This document shows, piece by piece, positions 51,185-60,127 of a stretch of 64,000 bases of DNA (within the stretch, counting starts at the first letter, position 1; each line of letters opens with the position of its first letter). The stretch comes from Halapricum hydrolyticum (GTDB taxonomy: Archaea > Halobacteriota > Halobacteria > Halobacteriales > Haloarculaceae). Below the pieces are notes generated by a model. That model was not told the origin of the DNA. It saw nothing but the letters and a program-made list of their open reading frames with translations, and did not search any database. The position numbers and the translations under genes were made by a program. The stretch is from the NCBI RefSeq assembly GCF_025517535.1, contig NZ_JAOPKC010000002.1:1-64000 (forward strand). Direction: 5' to 3'.

Positions 51185-53023
51185 CTACTCCACCGTCACG
51201 CTCTTCGCCAGGTTGCGCGGCTTGTCGATCGACCGGTCGAGCAGTGCCGCGGTGTGATAGGAGACGAGCTGGAGCTGGACGTTCGCGAGTACCGCCGCGG
51301 TCCGCGGGTGGGTCTCGGGGACTCGAAGCACGTGATCGGCGTAGCGTTCGACGTCGCTTTGCCCGTCGGTGACGGCGATCACCGGTGCGTCGCGGGCTTC
51401 GACCTCTTTGACGTTGCCGATCGTCTTCTGGGCCAGTTCGTCGTCGCCGGTGACGATCGCGAACACGGGTGTCTGGTTAGTAACGAGTGCCAGCGGGCCG
51501 TGTTTCAGCTCGCCAGCGGCGAACCCTTCCGCGTGCTTGTACGTGATCTCCTTCATTTTCAGCGCGCCTTCCAGCGCGACCGGGTAGTTCAGCTCTCGCC
51601 CGATGAAGAAGTAGGCGTCCGACTCCAGATAGGTCTCGGCAACAGCTTGCGCACCGGATCCGTCGAGCACTTCCTGGACCTGCCCGGGGAGATCTCGGAG
51701 CGAGCTGATGATCTCACGTGTGCTGTCGGTGCTGGTCAGCCCGAGCGCCAGCAGGTTCAGCGAGGCCAGCTGCGAGGCGAAAGTCTTGGTCGCCGCGACG
51801 CCGATCTCCGGGCCGGCGCGGATGTAGAAGACGTGATCGGACTCCCGGGCGACCGTCGAGCCGACGACGTTCGTCACGCCCAGCGTGCGTGCGCCGCGCC
51901 GCTGTGCCTCCCGAAGCGCCGAGAGCGTGTCGGCCGTCTCCCCGCTCTGGGTGACGCCGACGACGAGCGCGTCGCCGATCGGCGGCGGCGAGGTGGCGTA
52001 CTCGCTGGCCCGGAACGCCTGTGCCGGGATCCCGGCCTGCCGGAACAGCTCCGCACCGTACAGTGCCGCGTGGTATGAGGTCCCGCAGGCGACCAGCTGG
52101 ACGCCGCGCGGGTTGAGATCCGCCAGGTCGCCGATGTCGACTCTCCCACCGAGTTCGTCGACTCGCTCCGAGAGGCTCTGCCGGAGCGATCGAGGCTGCT
52201 CGTGGATCTCCTTGAGCATGTAGTGATCGTAGCCGCTCTTGCCGGTCTCCTCGGGGTCCCAGTCGACGGTGTCGACCGTCTTCTCGACGGGCTCGCCCGC
52301 CAGCGTCGTGACGCGCCAGCCGTCGGACCCGAGCACTGTGAACTCGCCGTCGTCCAGGTAGACAACGCGGTCCGTGTGATCGCGGAACGCGGGGACGTCG
52401 CTGGCCAGGTAGTAGGCGCCGCCTCGCGGCTTGTCACCGTTCGGCCTATCTGGGCCGCGTGGCGCCCCATCGTCGATTCCGAGTACGAGCGGCGAATCGT
52501 TGCGCGCAGCGAATATTTCCTCGATGCCGGCGATCACCACCGCGACGGCGTAGCTGCCCTCGAGCCGGCTGACGGCCGCACGGACGGCTGCCTCGGGGTC
52601 GGCCCCGCCGCGGAGCTGTTCCTCGACGAGGTGTGGAACCACTTCCGTGTCCGTATCGGAACGGAACGTGTGGCCCGCCGAAACCAGTTCGTCGCGAAGC
52701 TCCTGGTAGTTCTCGATGATCCCGTTGTGGACGACGGCGACGTCACCGGAGCAGTCCTGATGCGGGTGGGCGTTCTCGTCGGTCGGCGGCCCGTGCGTAC
52801 TCCAGCGCGTGTGGCCGACGCCGACGCTGCCGTCGATCGATCGGTCTTCCAGGGCGGCCCGCAGCTCGTCGATCTCCCCGGCCTTCTTGCAGACGTCGAT
52901 CGACTCGTCGGCCAGCGCGACCCCCGCCGAATCGTAGCCGCGGTATTCGAGCTTCGAGAGGCCGTGAACGAGCACGTCCAGCGTGTCCGCGCCGCGGCCG
53001 ACGGCACCGATGATCCCGCACAT
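51185..53023 (-). CDS. glmS: Glutamine--fructose-6-phosphate aminotransferase
   Basis: Makes glucosamine-6-phosphate, the first step to UDP-GlcNAc. The protein starts MCGIIGAVGRG, giving the N-terminal nucleophile Cys2 after Met removal, and has the glutamine amidotransferase domain (VGVGHTRWSTHG, VVHNGIIENYQELR) and two SIS sugar-phosphate domains (ACGTSYHAALYGAELF, SQSGETADTLSALREA, HGPLALVTNQTPVF). 612 residues. Its start overlaps the stop of the GlmU-like gene by one base. Confidence 0.95.
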   Translation of the reverse strand: MCGIIGAVGRGADTLDVLVHGLSKLEYRGYDSAGVALADESIDVCKKAGEIDELRAALEDRSIDGSVGVGHTRWSTHGPPTDENAHPHQDCSGDVAVVHNGIIENYQELRDELVSAGHTFRSDTDTEVVPHLVEEQLRGGADPEAAVRAAVSRLEGSYAVAVVIAGIEEIFAARNDSPLVLGIDDGAPRGPDRPNGDKPRGGAYYLASDVPAFRDHTDRVVYLDDGEFTVLGSDGWRVTTLAGEPVEKTVDTVDWDPEETGKSGYDHYMLKEIHEQPRSLRQSLSERVDELGGRVDIGDLADLNPRGVQLVACGTSYHAALYGAELFRQAGIPAQAFRASEYATSPPPIGDALVVGVTQSGETADTLSALREAQRRGARTLGVTNVVGSTVARESDHVFYIRAGPEIGVAATKTFASQLASLNLLALGLTSTDSTREIISSLRDLPGQVQEVLDGSGAQAVAETYLESDAYFFIGRELNYPVALEGALKMKEITYKHAEGFAAGELKHGPLALVTNQTPVFAIVTGDDELAQKTIGNVKEVEARDAPVIAVTDGQSDVERYADHVLRVPETHPRTAAVLANVQLQLVSYHTAALLDRSIDKPRNLAKSVTVE

Positions 53024-54213
53024 CAGCGACGCACCTCCGCGCTCTCGCGAACCTGCCCGTCGACCGTCACACCGGTATCGAGGTGGGCGTTCGGACCGAC
53101 GAGCGACCCGGGTGCGAACCCGACGTTCCCCTCGGCGCGAACGCGATCCGCGATCACGGCCCCGAGTTCCTCGTCCTCGAAGACCTCGTTTCCGACCCGG
53201 ACGTCGGCCGGGCCGCCGGAGACGACGCTGCACGGACCGAGTCGAACGTTCTGGCCGGTGACCGTCTCCAGCAGCGTCGAGCCGACCTCGACGCGCGTGT
53301 CCACGTCGAGCACGCTGTTTACGACGGTCGCGTTGGCGCCGACCGTGACGTTGCGTCCGAGCGCGCTGTGGGGGCCGACGACGGCACCGGGACCGACTTC
53401 ACAGTCCGGGCCGACCACGACCGGCGGCTGTAGCGTCGCGTCGTCGTGGATGATCGCCGTCTCGTCGACCCAGACGCGCTCGTCGCGCTCGGGCTCGTCG
53501 GCCAGTCCGTGATCGAGAATCTTCGCCGCGACGACGAGCAGGTCCCATGGGTAGGAGGCGTCGACCCACAGGCCGTCGGTCTCGACCCCGCGGATCCGCC
53601 CGCGTTCGAGTTCGCGCGCCAGCGTGTCGGTCAGCGCGAGTTCGCCGTCCTCGCGTGGCGTGGCGTCGATCGCTTCGAAGATGTCGTCGTCGAACGCGTA
53701 GATCCCGGCGTTGATCAGCCGGTACTCGTCGACCTGGGGCTTCTCGATGATCTCCTGGACGAAGCCATCCCGGAGAGTGACCGCACCGTACTGGCGGGCG
53801 TCCGGTCCTTCGAGTACTGCCAGCGTCGGCTCTCCGCCACCCCGATCGAAGGCGGCACAGACGTCCTGTACGAGCGCGCTGTCGATGAGACAGTCCCCGT
53901 TGACCACAAGCATCGGCCCTTCGACGTGCTCGCGGGCCTGCAACAGTGCGTGTCCCGTCCCCAGTTGCTTGTTCTGGCGAGCGTAGGTGATCGGCACGTC
54001 CCGGTACGTCGGCCCGAAGTGGTTCTGCACGCGGTCGTGTTTGTAGCCGACGACGATCACAACGTGGTCCGTGCCGGCTTCGACGAGCGCGTCGAGGACG
54101 TGTTCGAGGATCGGACGGTTCGCCGCGGGAAGCATCGGCTTGGGGCGATTGCGCGTGAGCGGCCGCAATCGCGTCCCCTCGCCGGCGGCCAGGACGACGG
54201 CGGTATCGACCAT
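53023..54213 (-). CDS. glmU: GlmU-like sugar nucleotidyltransferase/acetyltransferase
   Basis: 396 residues. The nucleotidyltransferase domain opens VVLAAGEGTRLRPLTRNRPKPM (split around residues 7-27), followed by GLWVDASYPWDLL, and the C-terminal left-handed beta-helix has the hexapeptide-repeat pattern (GPDCEVGPGAVVGPHSALG and later RLGPCSVVSGG). It is expected to make UDP-GlcNAc from the product of the glmS-started pathway. Genes overlap as ATGA. The phosphoglucosamine mutase is not in the window. Confidence 0.9.
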   Translation of the reverse strand: MVDTAVVLAAGEGTRLRPLTRNRPKPMLPAANRPILEHVLDALVEAGTDHVVIVVGYKHDRVQNHFGPTYRDVPITYARQNKQLGTGHALLQAREHVEGPMLVVNGDCLIDSALVQDVCAAFDRGGGEPTLAVLEGPDARQYGAVTLRDGFVQEIIEKPQVDEYRLINAGIYAFDDDIFEAIDATPREDGELALTDTLARELERGRIRGVETDGLWVDASYPWDLLVVAAKILDHGLADEPERDERVWVDETAIIHDDATLQPPVVVGPDCEVGPGAVVGPHSALGRNVTVGANATVVNSVLDVDTRVEVGSTLLETVTGQNVRLGPCSVVSGGPADVRVGNEVFEDEELGAVIADRVRAEGNVGFAPGSLVGPNAHLDTGVTVDGQVRESAEVRR

Positions 54214-54317
54214 ACTGGTGCCACGGAGACGAGCACCCTTAAGATACCGGACTGCCTGTCATGTGGGATCGCGTACCGACGAGGGGTACAAGTTCGTCCG
54301 GGCCCGACCAGTGGCTG

Positions 54318-54536
54318 ATGGATCGATCACAGCTCGTGACGGGAGGACTGCTCCTGGTCGCGATCGTCCTCGTGCCCGGCCTCGCCAAGTACGCCCTGAC
54401 GCAGATCGGCTACGCGAGCGTCGGGACGGTGATCTGGTACGGCGGGTACGGCGTGGGCGTCCTGCTCGTCTGGGCGCTGTGGCTCCGCCCGCTCGAGATC
54501 ACCGGCCCGAACGACCCCGGCCATCCCGAGGAGTGA
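54318..54536 (+). CDS. Small two-segment membrane protein, unknown
   Basis: 72 residues, two membrane segments (VTGGLLLVAIVLVPGLAKYAL and TVIWYGGYGVGVLLVWALWL). An earlier in-frame ATG at 54261 would add 19 polar residues. The last 21 bases or so of the coding part recur 71 bases downstream. No function is recognised. Confidence 0.6.
   Translation: MDRSQLVTGGLLLVAIVLVPGLAKYALTQIGYASVGTVIWYGGYGVGVLLVWALWLRPLEITGPNDPGHPEE
54508..54528 (+). repeat. 21-bp direct repeat, first copy (gene end)
   Basis: Identical to 54579-54599, both followed by a TGA within eight bases. This copy encodes the end of the small membrane protein (NDPGHPEE). Confidence 0.85.
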
Positions 54537-54578
54537 TAATACACCGTGACGCCGTCCGTGCCGGCAGTCGCGTCCGAT

Positions 54579-54599
54579 CGAACGACCCCGGCCATCCCG
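54579..54599 (+). repeat. 21-bp direct repeat, second copy
   Basis: Identical to 54508-54528, lying just upstream of the next gene. Looks like a partial duplication of the preceding gene end. Confidence 0.85.
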
Positions 54600-54650
54600 G
54601 AGAGTGACCCTTTCGGCAGCGTAATAGGCGAAGTCCCCCTATTTCGAGCT

Positions 54651-54926
54651 ATGGGATCCGAGACAGTTCGGGTCTGGCTGGTCGAGCGCACCTACTCCGA
54701 CGACGAGCAGAACCTGATCATCCTCATTTACGCGACCGTGGACGGCAAGCGGTACTTCCGCAAGGAACGAGCGCTGACCAGCTTCACCGGCGACAGCCGC
54801 GAGACGACCGCCGCCCTCGAGGTCGAATCCGACAAGCTCGGGACCACCGATCCCGACGACCGGCCGCGCTACGCCGCCGAAGCCAGTCGGATGGCCGCGG
54901 AACACGATCCGGACGATCCAGTCTGA
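54651..54926 (+). CDS. Conserved small haloarchaeal protein, unknown
   Basis: 91 residues, acidic and soluble: VRVWLVERTYSDDEQNLIIL, a beta-strand-rich middle (YATVDGKRYFRKERALTSF) and an acidic end. No family is recognised with confidence. The ATG at 54651 opens MGSETVRVWL. It is 77 bases before the DyP-like gene on the same strand. Confidence 0.7.
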   Translation: MGSETVRVWLVERTYSDDEQNLIILIYATVDGKRYFRKERALTSFTGDSRETTAALEVESDKLGTTDPDDRPRYAAEASRMAAEHDPDDPV

Positions 54927-55003
54927 TCACGGGCGACGGCGGCACCGTGAACCAGGTTGCAGGGACCGGAACGGACTTTTCCGAGAAGTCCCGAGAGACG
55001 ACA

Positions 55004-56284
55004 ATGGCAGAGCGCGGCATCTCGCGGCGATCGTTCGCGAAGGCAGCCGTGGCGATCGGCGGCGCAAGCGCACTGGTGGCGTGTCTGGACCGCGGCGAGT
55101 CGGATCCGATACCCTCGGGCCCGGCAGATCTCTCGACGCTTCCGAGCCGACAGCACGCCTGGAACGAGTCGTTGCCGACCGACGAGCACGGCAACGTCCG
55201 GACGCCCTATCACCACCTGCTCCTGTACTACGACTACGACGACGGGGAAACCACGGCCGGGGCGACGACACCCACGAACGGCGAACGCGAAACCGTCGAG
55301 GACGCACTTCGAAGTCTGGAACGGGCCTACGAGCACTCCAGCGACGGGTTGCTGTTCACGGTCGGTTACTCCCGGCGGTACTTCGATCGCTACGACGACT
55401 CTCTGCCCGAGAGCGTCGACTTGCCGCGGCCCGAGGCGCTCGCCCCCTTCGAAGATCCCGAGCGCGACGAGGCAGACGCGGTCGTCCACCTGGCCAGCGA
55501 TCGCCCGGCGGTGCTGCTGGAGGCCGAGGAGGCGCTTCGGGGGAACCGCGAGACAGTCAACAACCGCGAGATGCGGGCCGTGCTCGACGACGTGCTGACA
55601 TTCAGAGAGCGCCGGACGGGATTCAACGGCGACGGACTGCCGGCCGAGCGCGACGACGTCGAGGGCGTCCCGGAGGACGCGGTGCCCGAGGACGCGCCGC
55701 TGTACATGGGTTTCACGTCCGGATTCCGCGGCAATCAGGCCACCGAAGATCGGGTAACCATCCAGACCGGCCCCTTCGAGGGCGGGACAACCCAGCACGT
55801 CTCGAAGATCCGGCTCCACCTCGAGCAGTGGTACGAGCAGGACAGTCGCTCCCAGCGGGTGAGCAAGATGTTCTGCCCGGCCCACGCCGAGGAGGACCGC
55901 GTCGAAGGTGCGGGTCACAACCTCGGGGCGGCAAGCGGTGCCAACGCCTGCCCGGCCCACGTCAAAGACGCCCGCGAGAGCGGCGTCGTCGGCCACGCCC
56001 AGAAGAACGCTACGGCCCGCGAGAAGGGTGCCCCGATCATGCTCCGTCGGGACTTCGATTCGACCGACGACGATCGGGCCGGATTGCACTTCCTGGCGCT
56101 GCAGCGTGAGATCGGCGACTTCGTCAAGACCCGCGAGGCGATGAACGGTACCGACGCCGCCGAGGCCAGCAGCGCGGTCGGAACGCGCCACAACAACGGC
56201 ATCCTCCAGTACATGACTGTCCTCCGTCGTGGGAACTATCTGCTGCCGCCCAGGGAAAAGCGCGCGCTGCCCCGGCCGAGTTGA
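55004..56284 (+). CDS. Tat-exported DyP-peroxidase-like protein (DUF7405-like), copy B
   Basis: 426 residues, paralogue of the protein at 39363-40664. Tat signal (SRRSFAKAAVAIGGASALVAC), then the DyP-like C-terminal half: MGFTSGFRGN at residues 235-244, where the DyP GFxDG Asp is Ser239, TGPFEGGTT, LHLEQWYEQD, VGHAQKN with His331 (matching the DyP proximal-His region), IMLRRDF, and LHFLALQREIGDFVKTREAM. The next gene codes a P19-like iron-type protein, as in EfeB-EfeO iron systems. Peroxidase chemistry is inferred and may be altered by the Asp-to-Ser change. Confidence 0.75.
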   Translation: MAERGISRRSFAKAAVAIGGASALVACLDRGESDPIPSGPADLSTLPSRQHAWNESLPTDEHGNVRTPYHHLLLYYDYDDGETTAGATTPTNGERETVEDALRSLERAYEHSSDGLLFTVGYSRRYFDRYDDSLPESVDLPRPEALAPFEDPERDEADAVVHLASDRPAVLLEAEEALRGNRETVNNREMRAVLDDVLTFRERRTGFNGDGLPAERDDVEGVPEDAVPEDAPLYMGFTSGFRGNQATEDRVTIQTGPFEGGTTQHVSKIRLHLEQWYEQDSRSQRVSKMFCPAHAEEDRVEGAGHNLGAASGANACPAHVKDARESGVVGHAQKNATAREKGAPIMLRRDFDSTDDDRAGLHFLALQREIGDFVKTREAMNGTDAAEASSAVGTRHNNGILQYMTVLRRGNYLLPPREKRALPRPS

Positions 56285-56295
56285 CCGTCCCGCGC

Positions 56296-56358
56296 GAGAC
56301 AGCGAGATTCTTCCACGAGACAGCAGGGTCTTCCCGTGAGACAGTAAGGTTCCGCGTG
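56296..56358 (+). repeat. Three tandem 21-bp imperfect repeats
   Basis: Three units each beginning GAGACAG at 56296, 56317 and 56338, exactly 21 bases apart, lying between the DyP-like and P19-like genes. The spacing is two helical turns, as seen for cooperative regulator sites. Confidence 0.6.
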
Positions 56359-56429
56359 GCACGACCGGACTGTCCACACAGATGACCGCGACCGTGTCCC
56401 TATTGTCGGTCCGGCCCGGATCGCGAACA

Positions 56430-57452
56430 ATGAACCGACGCACGTTCCTTCGCGCGGGAGCAGTCGGCGCCGCGGGTGGGCTCGCAGGCTGTAGCGAGTT
56501 GTTCGCCCAGCGCTCGACGGCTCGCATCCCGCCCGTTCTCGACGATCGGCCCGAGGCAGTTTACCGGCCGACGCACATCGAAGGGATGGAGATGATCGGA
56601 ACTCAGACGGTGGGCGATCGCACGGTCGGGTTGTTCTACTCGTTCCCCCATCGCTTCTGGACGGTCGCCGGGGACACCAACCGGGTCGAGATCCAGGACG
56701 ACCACAGCGTCCATCTGATGGCCTCGGTGTGGGACCGGGAGACTGAGACAGTCATTCCAGTGCTGGACCAGCCCCGATTCACGATCATCCAGGATGACAG
56801 CGTTGTCGACGAGCGGCGCGCCTGGCCGATGCTGAGCCAGAACATGGGGTTTCACTTCGGCGAGAACGTCGAACTCGACGGCGACGGCACCTACACTGTC
56901 GAGGTCGAAGCCCTGCCGGTCGGGATCGAGACGGTCGGCGCGTTCGACGGACGATTTGCGGCCGAGCACACGGCGGAGTTCACGCTCAAGTACGCGGAGA
57001 GCGAGCGCAACGACGTCCCCTTCGAGGAGTTCCCCGACACGGCCGGCGAGCGCGCCGCCGCCGATCCCATGGGGATGTCGATGCCGCTGTCGTATGCACC
57101 CCCCGTCGGGGAACTGCCCGGATCGCCCGTGACTGTCGGCAGCGTCGGCGACGCCGAGTTCGTCGCAACCGTCGAGGACGGGGCACTGATCGTCTCCCCG
57201 CGGACGCCGTACAATGGCTTTTCGATCCCCGGCTTCTCGCTGTCGGCGGCCGTCGAGAGCGTCGGGTTCGACGACGCGCTCACCGACGCGATCGGGCCGA
57301 CGCTCGGCGCACACTACCGCGCCGAACTCGACGGCGAGCCCGAGAGCGGGGACACCGTGACGATCACCGTCGAGAGTCCCAGCTCGCTGTCCCGACACGA
57401 GGGCTACGAGACGGCGTTTCTCGAACGTGGGTCGGTCTCGGCGACGCTGTGA
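56430..57452 (+). CDS. Tat lipoprotein with P19/Tp34-like iron-binding domain
   Basis: 340 residues. Tat motif and lipobox (MNRRTFLRAGAVGAAGGLAGC), then a domain resembling the P19/Tp34 high-affinity iron/copper carriers: FYSFPHRFWTV, HLMASVWDRETETVIPVLDQ and PMLSQNMGFHFGENVELDGD with TYTVEVEALPVG. Methionines and histidines matching the metal site are present. The C-terminal half (SYAPPVGELPGSPVTVGSVG) looks like a second beta domain. Haloarchaeal DUF7350 is what I recall. It follows the DyP-like gene and three tandem repeats. Confidence 0.7.
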   Translation: MNRRTFLRAGAVGAAGGLAGCSELFAQRSTARIPPVLDDRPEAVYRPTHIEGMEMIGTQTVGDRTVGLFYSFPHRFWTVAGDTNRVEIQDDHSVHLMASVWDRETETVIPVLDQPRFTIIQDDSVVDERRAWPMLSQNMGFHFGENVELDGDGTYTVEVEALPVGIETVGAFDGRFAAEHTAEFTLKYAESERNDVPFEEFPDTAGERAAADPMGMSMPLSYAPPVGELPGSPVTVGSVGDAEFVATVEDGALIVSPRTPYNGFSIPGFSLSAAVESVGFDDALTDAIGPTLGAHYRAELDGEPESGDTVTITVESPSSLSRHEGYETAFLERGSVSATL

Positions 57453-57534
57453 CGGAGGACGTCCCCACCACGAGGCGGGCTCTTTCACTCCCGAGAACGA
57501 GACTCTGAAAAAGCGCCGTGCCATCTTCCGACGT

Positions 57535-58344
57535 ATGGAAGCGACGAAGCGCGGCGATGTCGCGATCGGCTATGATCGCGTCGGGCCCGAAGACGCCGAG
57601 ACCATCGTCTTCCTGGAACGGCTCGGCTACAGCCGATGGATGTGGAACTGGCAGCGTCAGGACTTCGAAGACAGCTACGAGTTGCTCGTCCCCGACAACC
57701 GCGGGACCGGCACGTCGAGCGAACCGGACGGCCCGTACACGATCGCCGAGATGGCCGCCGATCTCGACGCGGTCCTCGCCGACGCCGGCGCTGATACAGC
57801 CCACCTCGTGGGCGCGGAGATGGGCGGGATGATCGCGCTCCAGTACGCACTGGCGTACGATCGGGCCGACTCGCTGACGCTGATGGCGACGCACCCGGGC
57901 GGCCCGGACGCGACGCCGACACCCGAGTCCGTTCGCGAGCAGCTGTTCGACGCCCCGGAGGGACTCGACGAGAGGGAGCGTATCCGGCGACGGCTCCGGC
58001 CGGCGTTCAGCGACGCCTACCGCGAGCGCTATCCGGACGTCGTCGACCAGATCGCCGAGTGGCGCGCACAGAGCGACGCGTCCGAGCAGGCCCGTGCCTG
58101 GCAGGCCGCAGCCGTCGACGCCTTCGACGTGAGCGACCGACTTGGGGAGATCGAACTGCCGGTGCTCGTGATGTCTCCCACGGGCGATCGGATCGTCCCG
58201 CCGGAGAACGGCGAACTGCTGGCCGACCGCCTTCCGAACGCCGACCTGCTGACCTTCCGGAACGCGCCACATCTGTTCTTCATCGAGGAAGCGATCCAGG
58301 TGAACGAACACCTCGCGGTATTCCTCGAGGACGTACGGACGTAG
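57535..58344 (+). CDS. Alpha/beta hydrolase-fold protein without catalytic nucleophile
   Basis: 269 residues with a clear alpha/beta hydrolase fold (LLVPDNRGTGTSSEPDGPYT, the nucleophile elbow VGAEMGGMIALQYALAY, Asp218 and His246). The elbow has Glu95 where Ser or Asp should be, and the oxyanion-hole HG is replaced by Glu28-Arg29 (FLERLGYSRWMW). Two of the three catalytic features are therefore altered, suggesting lost or changed activity. It is 82 bases after the P19-like gene. The ATG at 57535 opens MEATKRGDVAIGYDRVG. Confidence 0.8.
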   Translation: MEATKRGDVAIGYDRVGPEDAETIVFLERLGYSRWMWNWQRQDFEDSYELLVPDNRGTGTSSEPDGPYTIAEMAADLDAVLADAGADTAHLVGAEMGGMIALQYALAYDRADSLTLMATHPGGPDATPTPESVREQLFDAPEGLDERERIRRRLRPAFSDAYRERYPDVVDQIAEWRAQSDASEQARAWQAAAVDAFDVSDRLGEIELPVLVMSPTGDRIVPPENGELLADRLPNADLLTFRNAPHLFFIEEAIQVNEHLAVFLEDVRT

Positions 58345-58503
58345 TTCGGTATTTCGAAAAGATGTCCGGGCGTAGACACGCCTTGAAGACGTCCGGCCGT
58401 AGACACGGGCCTCTGGACAGATGCGACGCCCCGTCTGATCCACTACGCGGAACACATTGACGAGACACAAACGTAGAAGCCCCTGGGGTTCGGAGAGCCA
58501 CCG

Positions 58504-59112
58504 ATGGCTGTCGCGACAGCACTCCGACAGGGAGTTCGATCGCATACGCTCGGGGTCGCCGTGGCGATTACAGCGGTCGGCTACGCGCTCGTGATGAACG
58601 CCTTCGAGGGGTTCGTCCCGCTGTTCCCCTCGATCGGCGAGTCGACCGTCCGACTGTTCAGCAGCGTCATCGTCGTGATCAACGCCGCGACGCTGACCGC
58701 GCTGCTCGTGGGCGTCTACTACATCCGACAGCGCCGGATCGACCGCCACCGGGCCGCGATGGTGACCGCCGTCGCGCTAGAGCTCGGCTTCCTGGTGCTG
58801 TATCTCTGGAAAGTCGGTGGCGGCGGCGAGCTGTACATCCAGGCCAGTGGCCTGTTTCGGACGGCGTATCTGCTGATCCTGGCGGTCCACCTGATCTGCT
58901 CGGCACTTGCGGTCCCGCTCGTGGTCTATGCCGTCCTGCTGGGGCTGACCCGTTCGCCCGCGGAACTCGCCGAGACCGCACACGCTCGGGTCGGCCGCAT
59001 CGCCGTTGGGGTCTGGTCGGTCAGCCTCGCGCTCGGGATCGTCACCAGTGCCATGCTCCGGATCGCCGGGTCGGAACTCGAAACGGTCGGGATGATTCTC
59101 GCGCTCTGGTAG
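58504..59112 (+). CDS. DUF420 family membrane protein
   Basis: 202 residues with five to six membrane segments and the DUF420 look (LRQGVRSHTLGVAVAITAVGYAL at the start, and TAYLLILAVHLICSALAVPLV with the conserved His-rich helix, then ARVGRIAVGVWSVSLALGIV). Relatives belong to cytochrome oxidase assembly or unknown membrane functions. It stands alone after the hydrolase-like gene. Confidence 0.82.
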   Translation: MAVATALRQGVRSHTLGVAVAITAVGYALVMNAFEGFVPLFPSIGESTVRLFSSVIVVINAATLTALLVGVYYIRQRRIDRHRAAMVTAVALELGFLVLYLWKVGGGGELYIQASGLFRTAYLLILAVHLICSALAVPLVVYAVLLGLTRSPAELAETAHARVGRIAVGVWSVSLALGIVTSAMLRIAGSELETVGMILALW

Positions 59113-59162
59113 TGGCTGCTGTACGTTCCTTCCGACCAATCGCACGCCGTGTAGCGTTCGGA

Positions 59163-60056
59163 CTAGCGGAGATGGTCCAGGAGGAGGTCGGCGACGCGGC
59201 CGGGATACTCGTGGGGGACCCAGTGAGTCGCTTCGGGGAACCGTTCGAGCCGGCCGTCCGGGCAATAGACGAGGCTTTCCGCGGCCATCTCGGGGACCAG
59301 CGCCTGATCGTTGTCGCCCCAGAGGATCAGTGTCGGGGCCTGGACCTGTTCGCGCGGGACAGCCTCTCTGTATCGGAAGAGGGCCCGATACCAGTTGATC
59401 ATCGCCGTGAGAGCACCGTTTCTGTCCCATGCGCGCCGATACCGATCGAAATCCATCTCGCTGAACGTCTCCGGCAGGGACCCGCTTCGCATCGTCTCTG
59501 TCATGAACCGGTATTCGTTCCGTCGTGATAGCCGTTCCGGCAGCCACGGCACCTGGAAGTAGAACATGTACCAGCTTTTCCGCAACTGCGTTAGGTTCGA
59601 CGTCAGGTGTGCTTCGAACACTCTCGGGTGCGGCACGTTGATGATGCCGAGTCGGTCGACGACCTCGGGATATCGGAGCGCGACGTCCCAGGCGACGGCA
59701 GCCCCCCAGTCGTGTCCGACCACGTGGGCGGTCTCGCGGTCCTCGGTCGCGACGAGGTCGACGACGTCCCGGGAGAGTTCGCTGATCCGGTACGACCGGA
59801 CGCCGGCGGGCTTGTCGCTGCGGTTGTACCCGCGCTGGTCGGGGACGAGTACCCGATACCCGGCGTCGACGAACTGCTTGACGTACCCGCGCCACTCGTA
59901 CCAGAACTCCGGGAACCCGTGCAGGAGCACGACCAGCGGATCGTCCGTATCGCCGGCAGCGACGGTGTGCAGCGTGAGGCCGTTCACCTCGCGAAACGTG
60001 TGTTCGGCCGACGGGGCCCCGAGAACGGACGTGTCCACGACAGGTCGCTCCGTCAT
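59163..60056 (-). CDS. Alpha/beta hydrolase, epoxide hydrolase-like
   Basis: 297 residues. HGFPEFWYEW is the oxyanion-hole region, VVGHDWGAAVAWDVALRYP has the Asp116 nucleophile typical of epoxide hydrolases and haloalkane dehalogenases, and the late LILWGDNDQALVPE and ATHWVPHEYP give the acid and catalytic His. The substrate is unknown. It is convergent with the DUF420 gene. Confidence 0.9.
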   Translation of the reverse strand: MTERPVVDTSVLGAPSAEHTFREVNGLTLHTVAAGDTDDPLVVLLHGFPEFWYEWRGYVKQFVDAGYRVLVPDQRGYNRSDKPAGVRSYRISELSRDVVDLVATEDRETAHVVGHDWGAAVAWDVALRYPEVVDRLGIINVPHPRVFEAHLTSNLTQLRKSWYMFYFQVPWLPERLSRRNEYRFMTETMRSGSLPETFSEMDFDRYRRAWDRNGALTAMINWYRALFRYREAVPREQVQAPTLILWGDNDQALVPEMAAESLVYCPDGRLERFPEATHWVPHEYPGRVADLLLDHLR

Positions 60057-60127
60057 CGTTCACGGAAACGACATCTGTGGACGGAATAAAAACTCGGTTC
60101 GCGGAAATCTGTGACTTCGGGTCGGCG

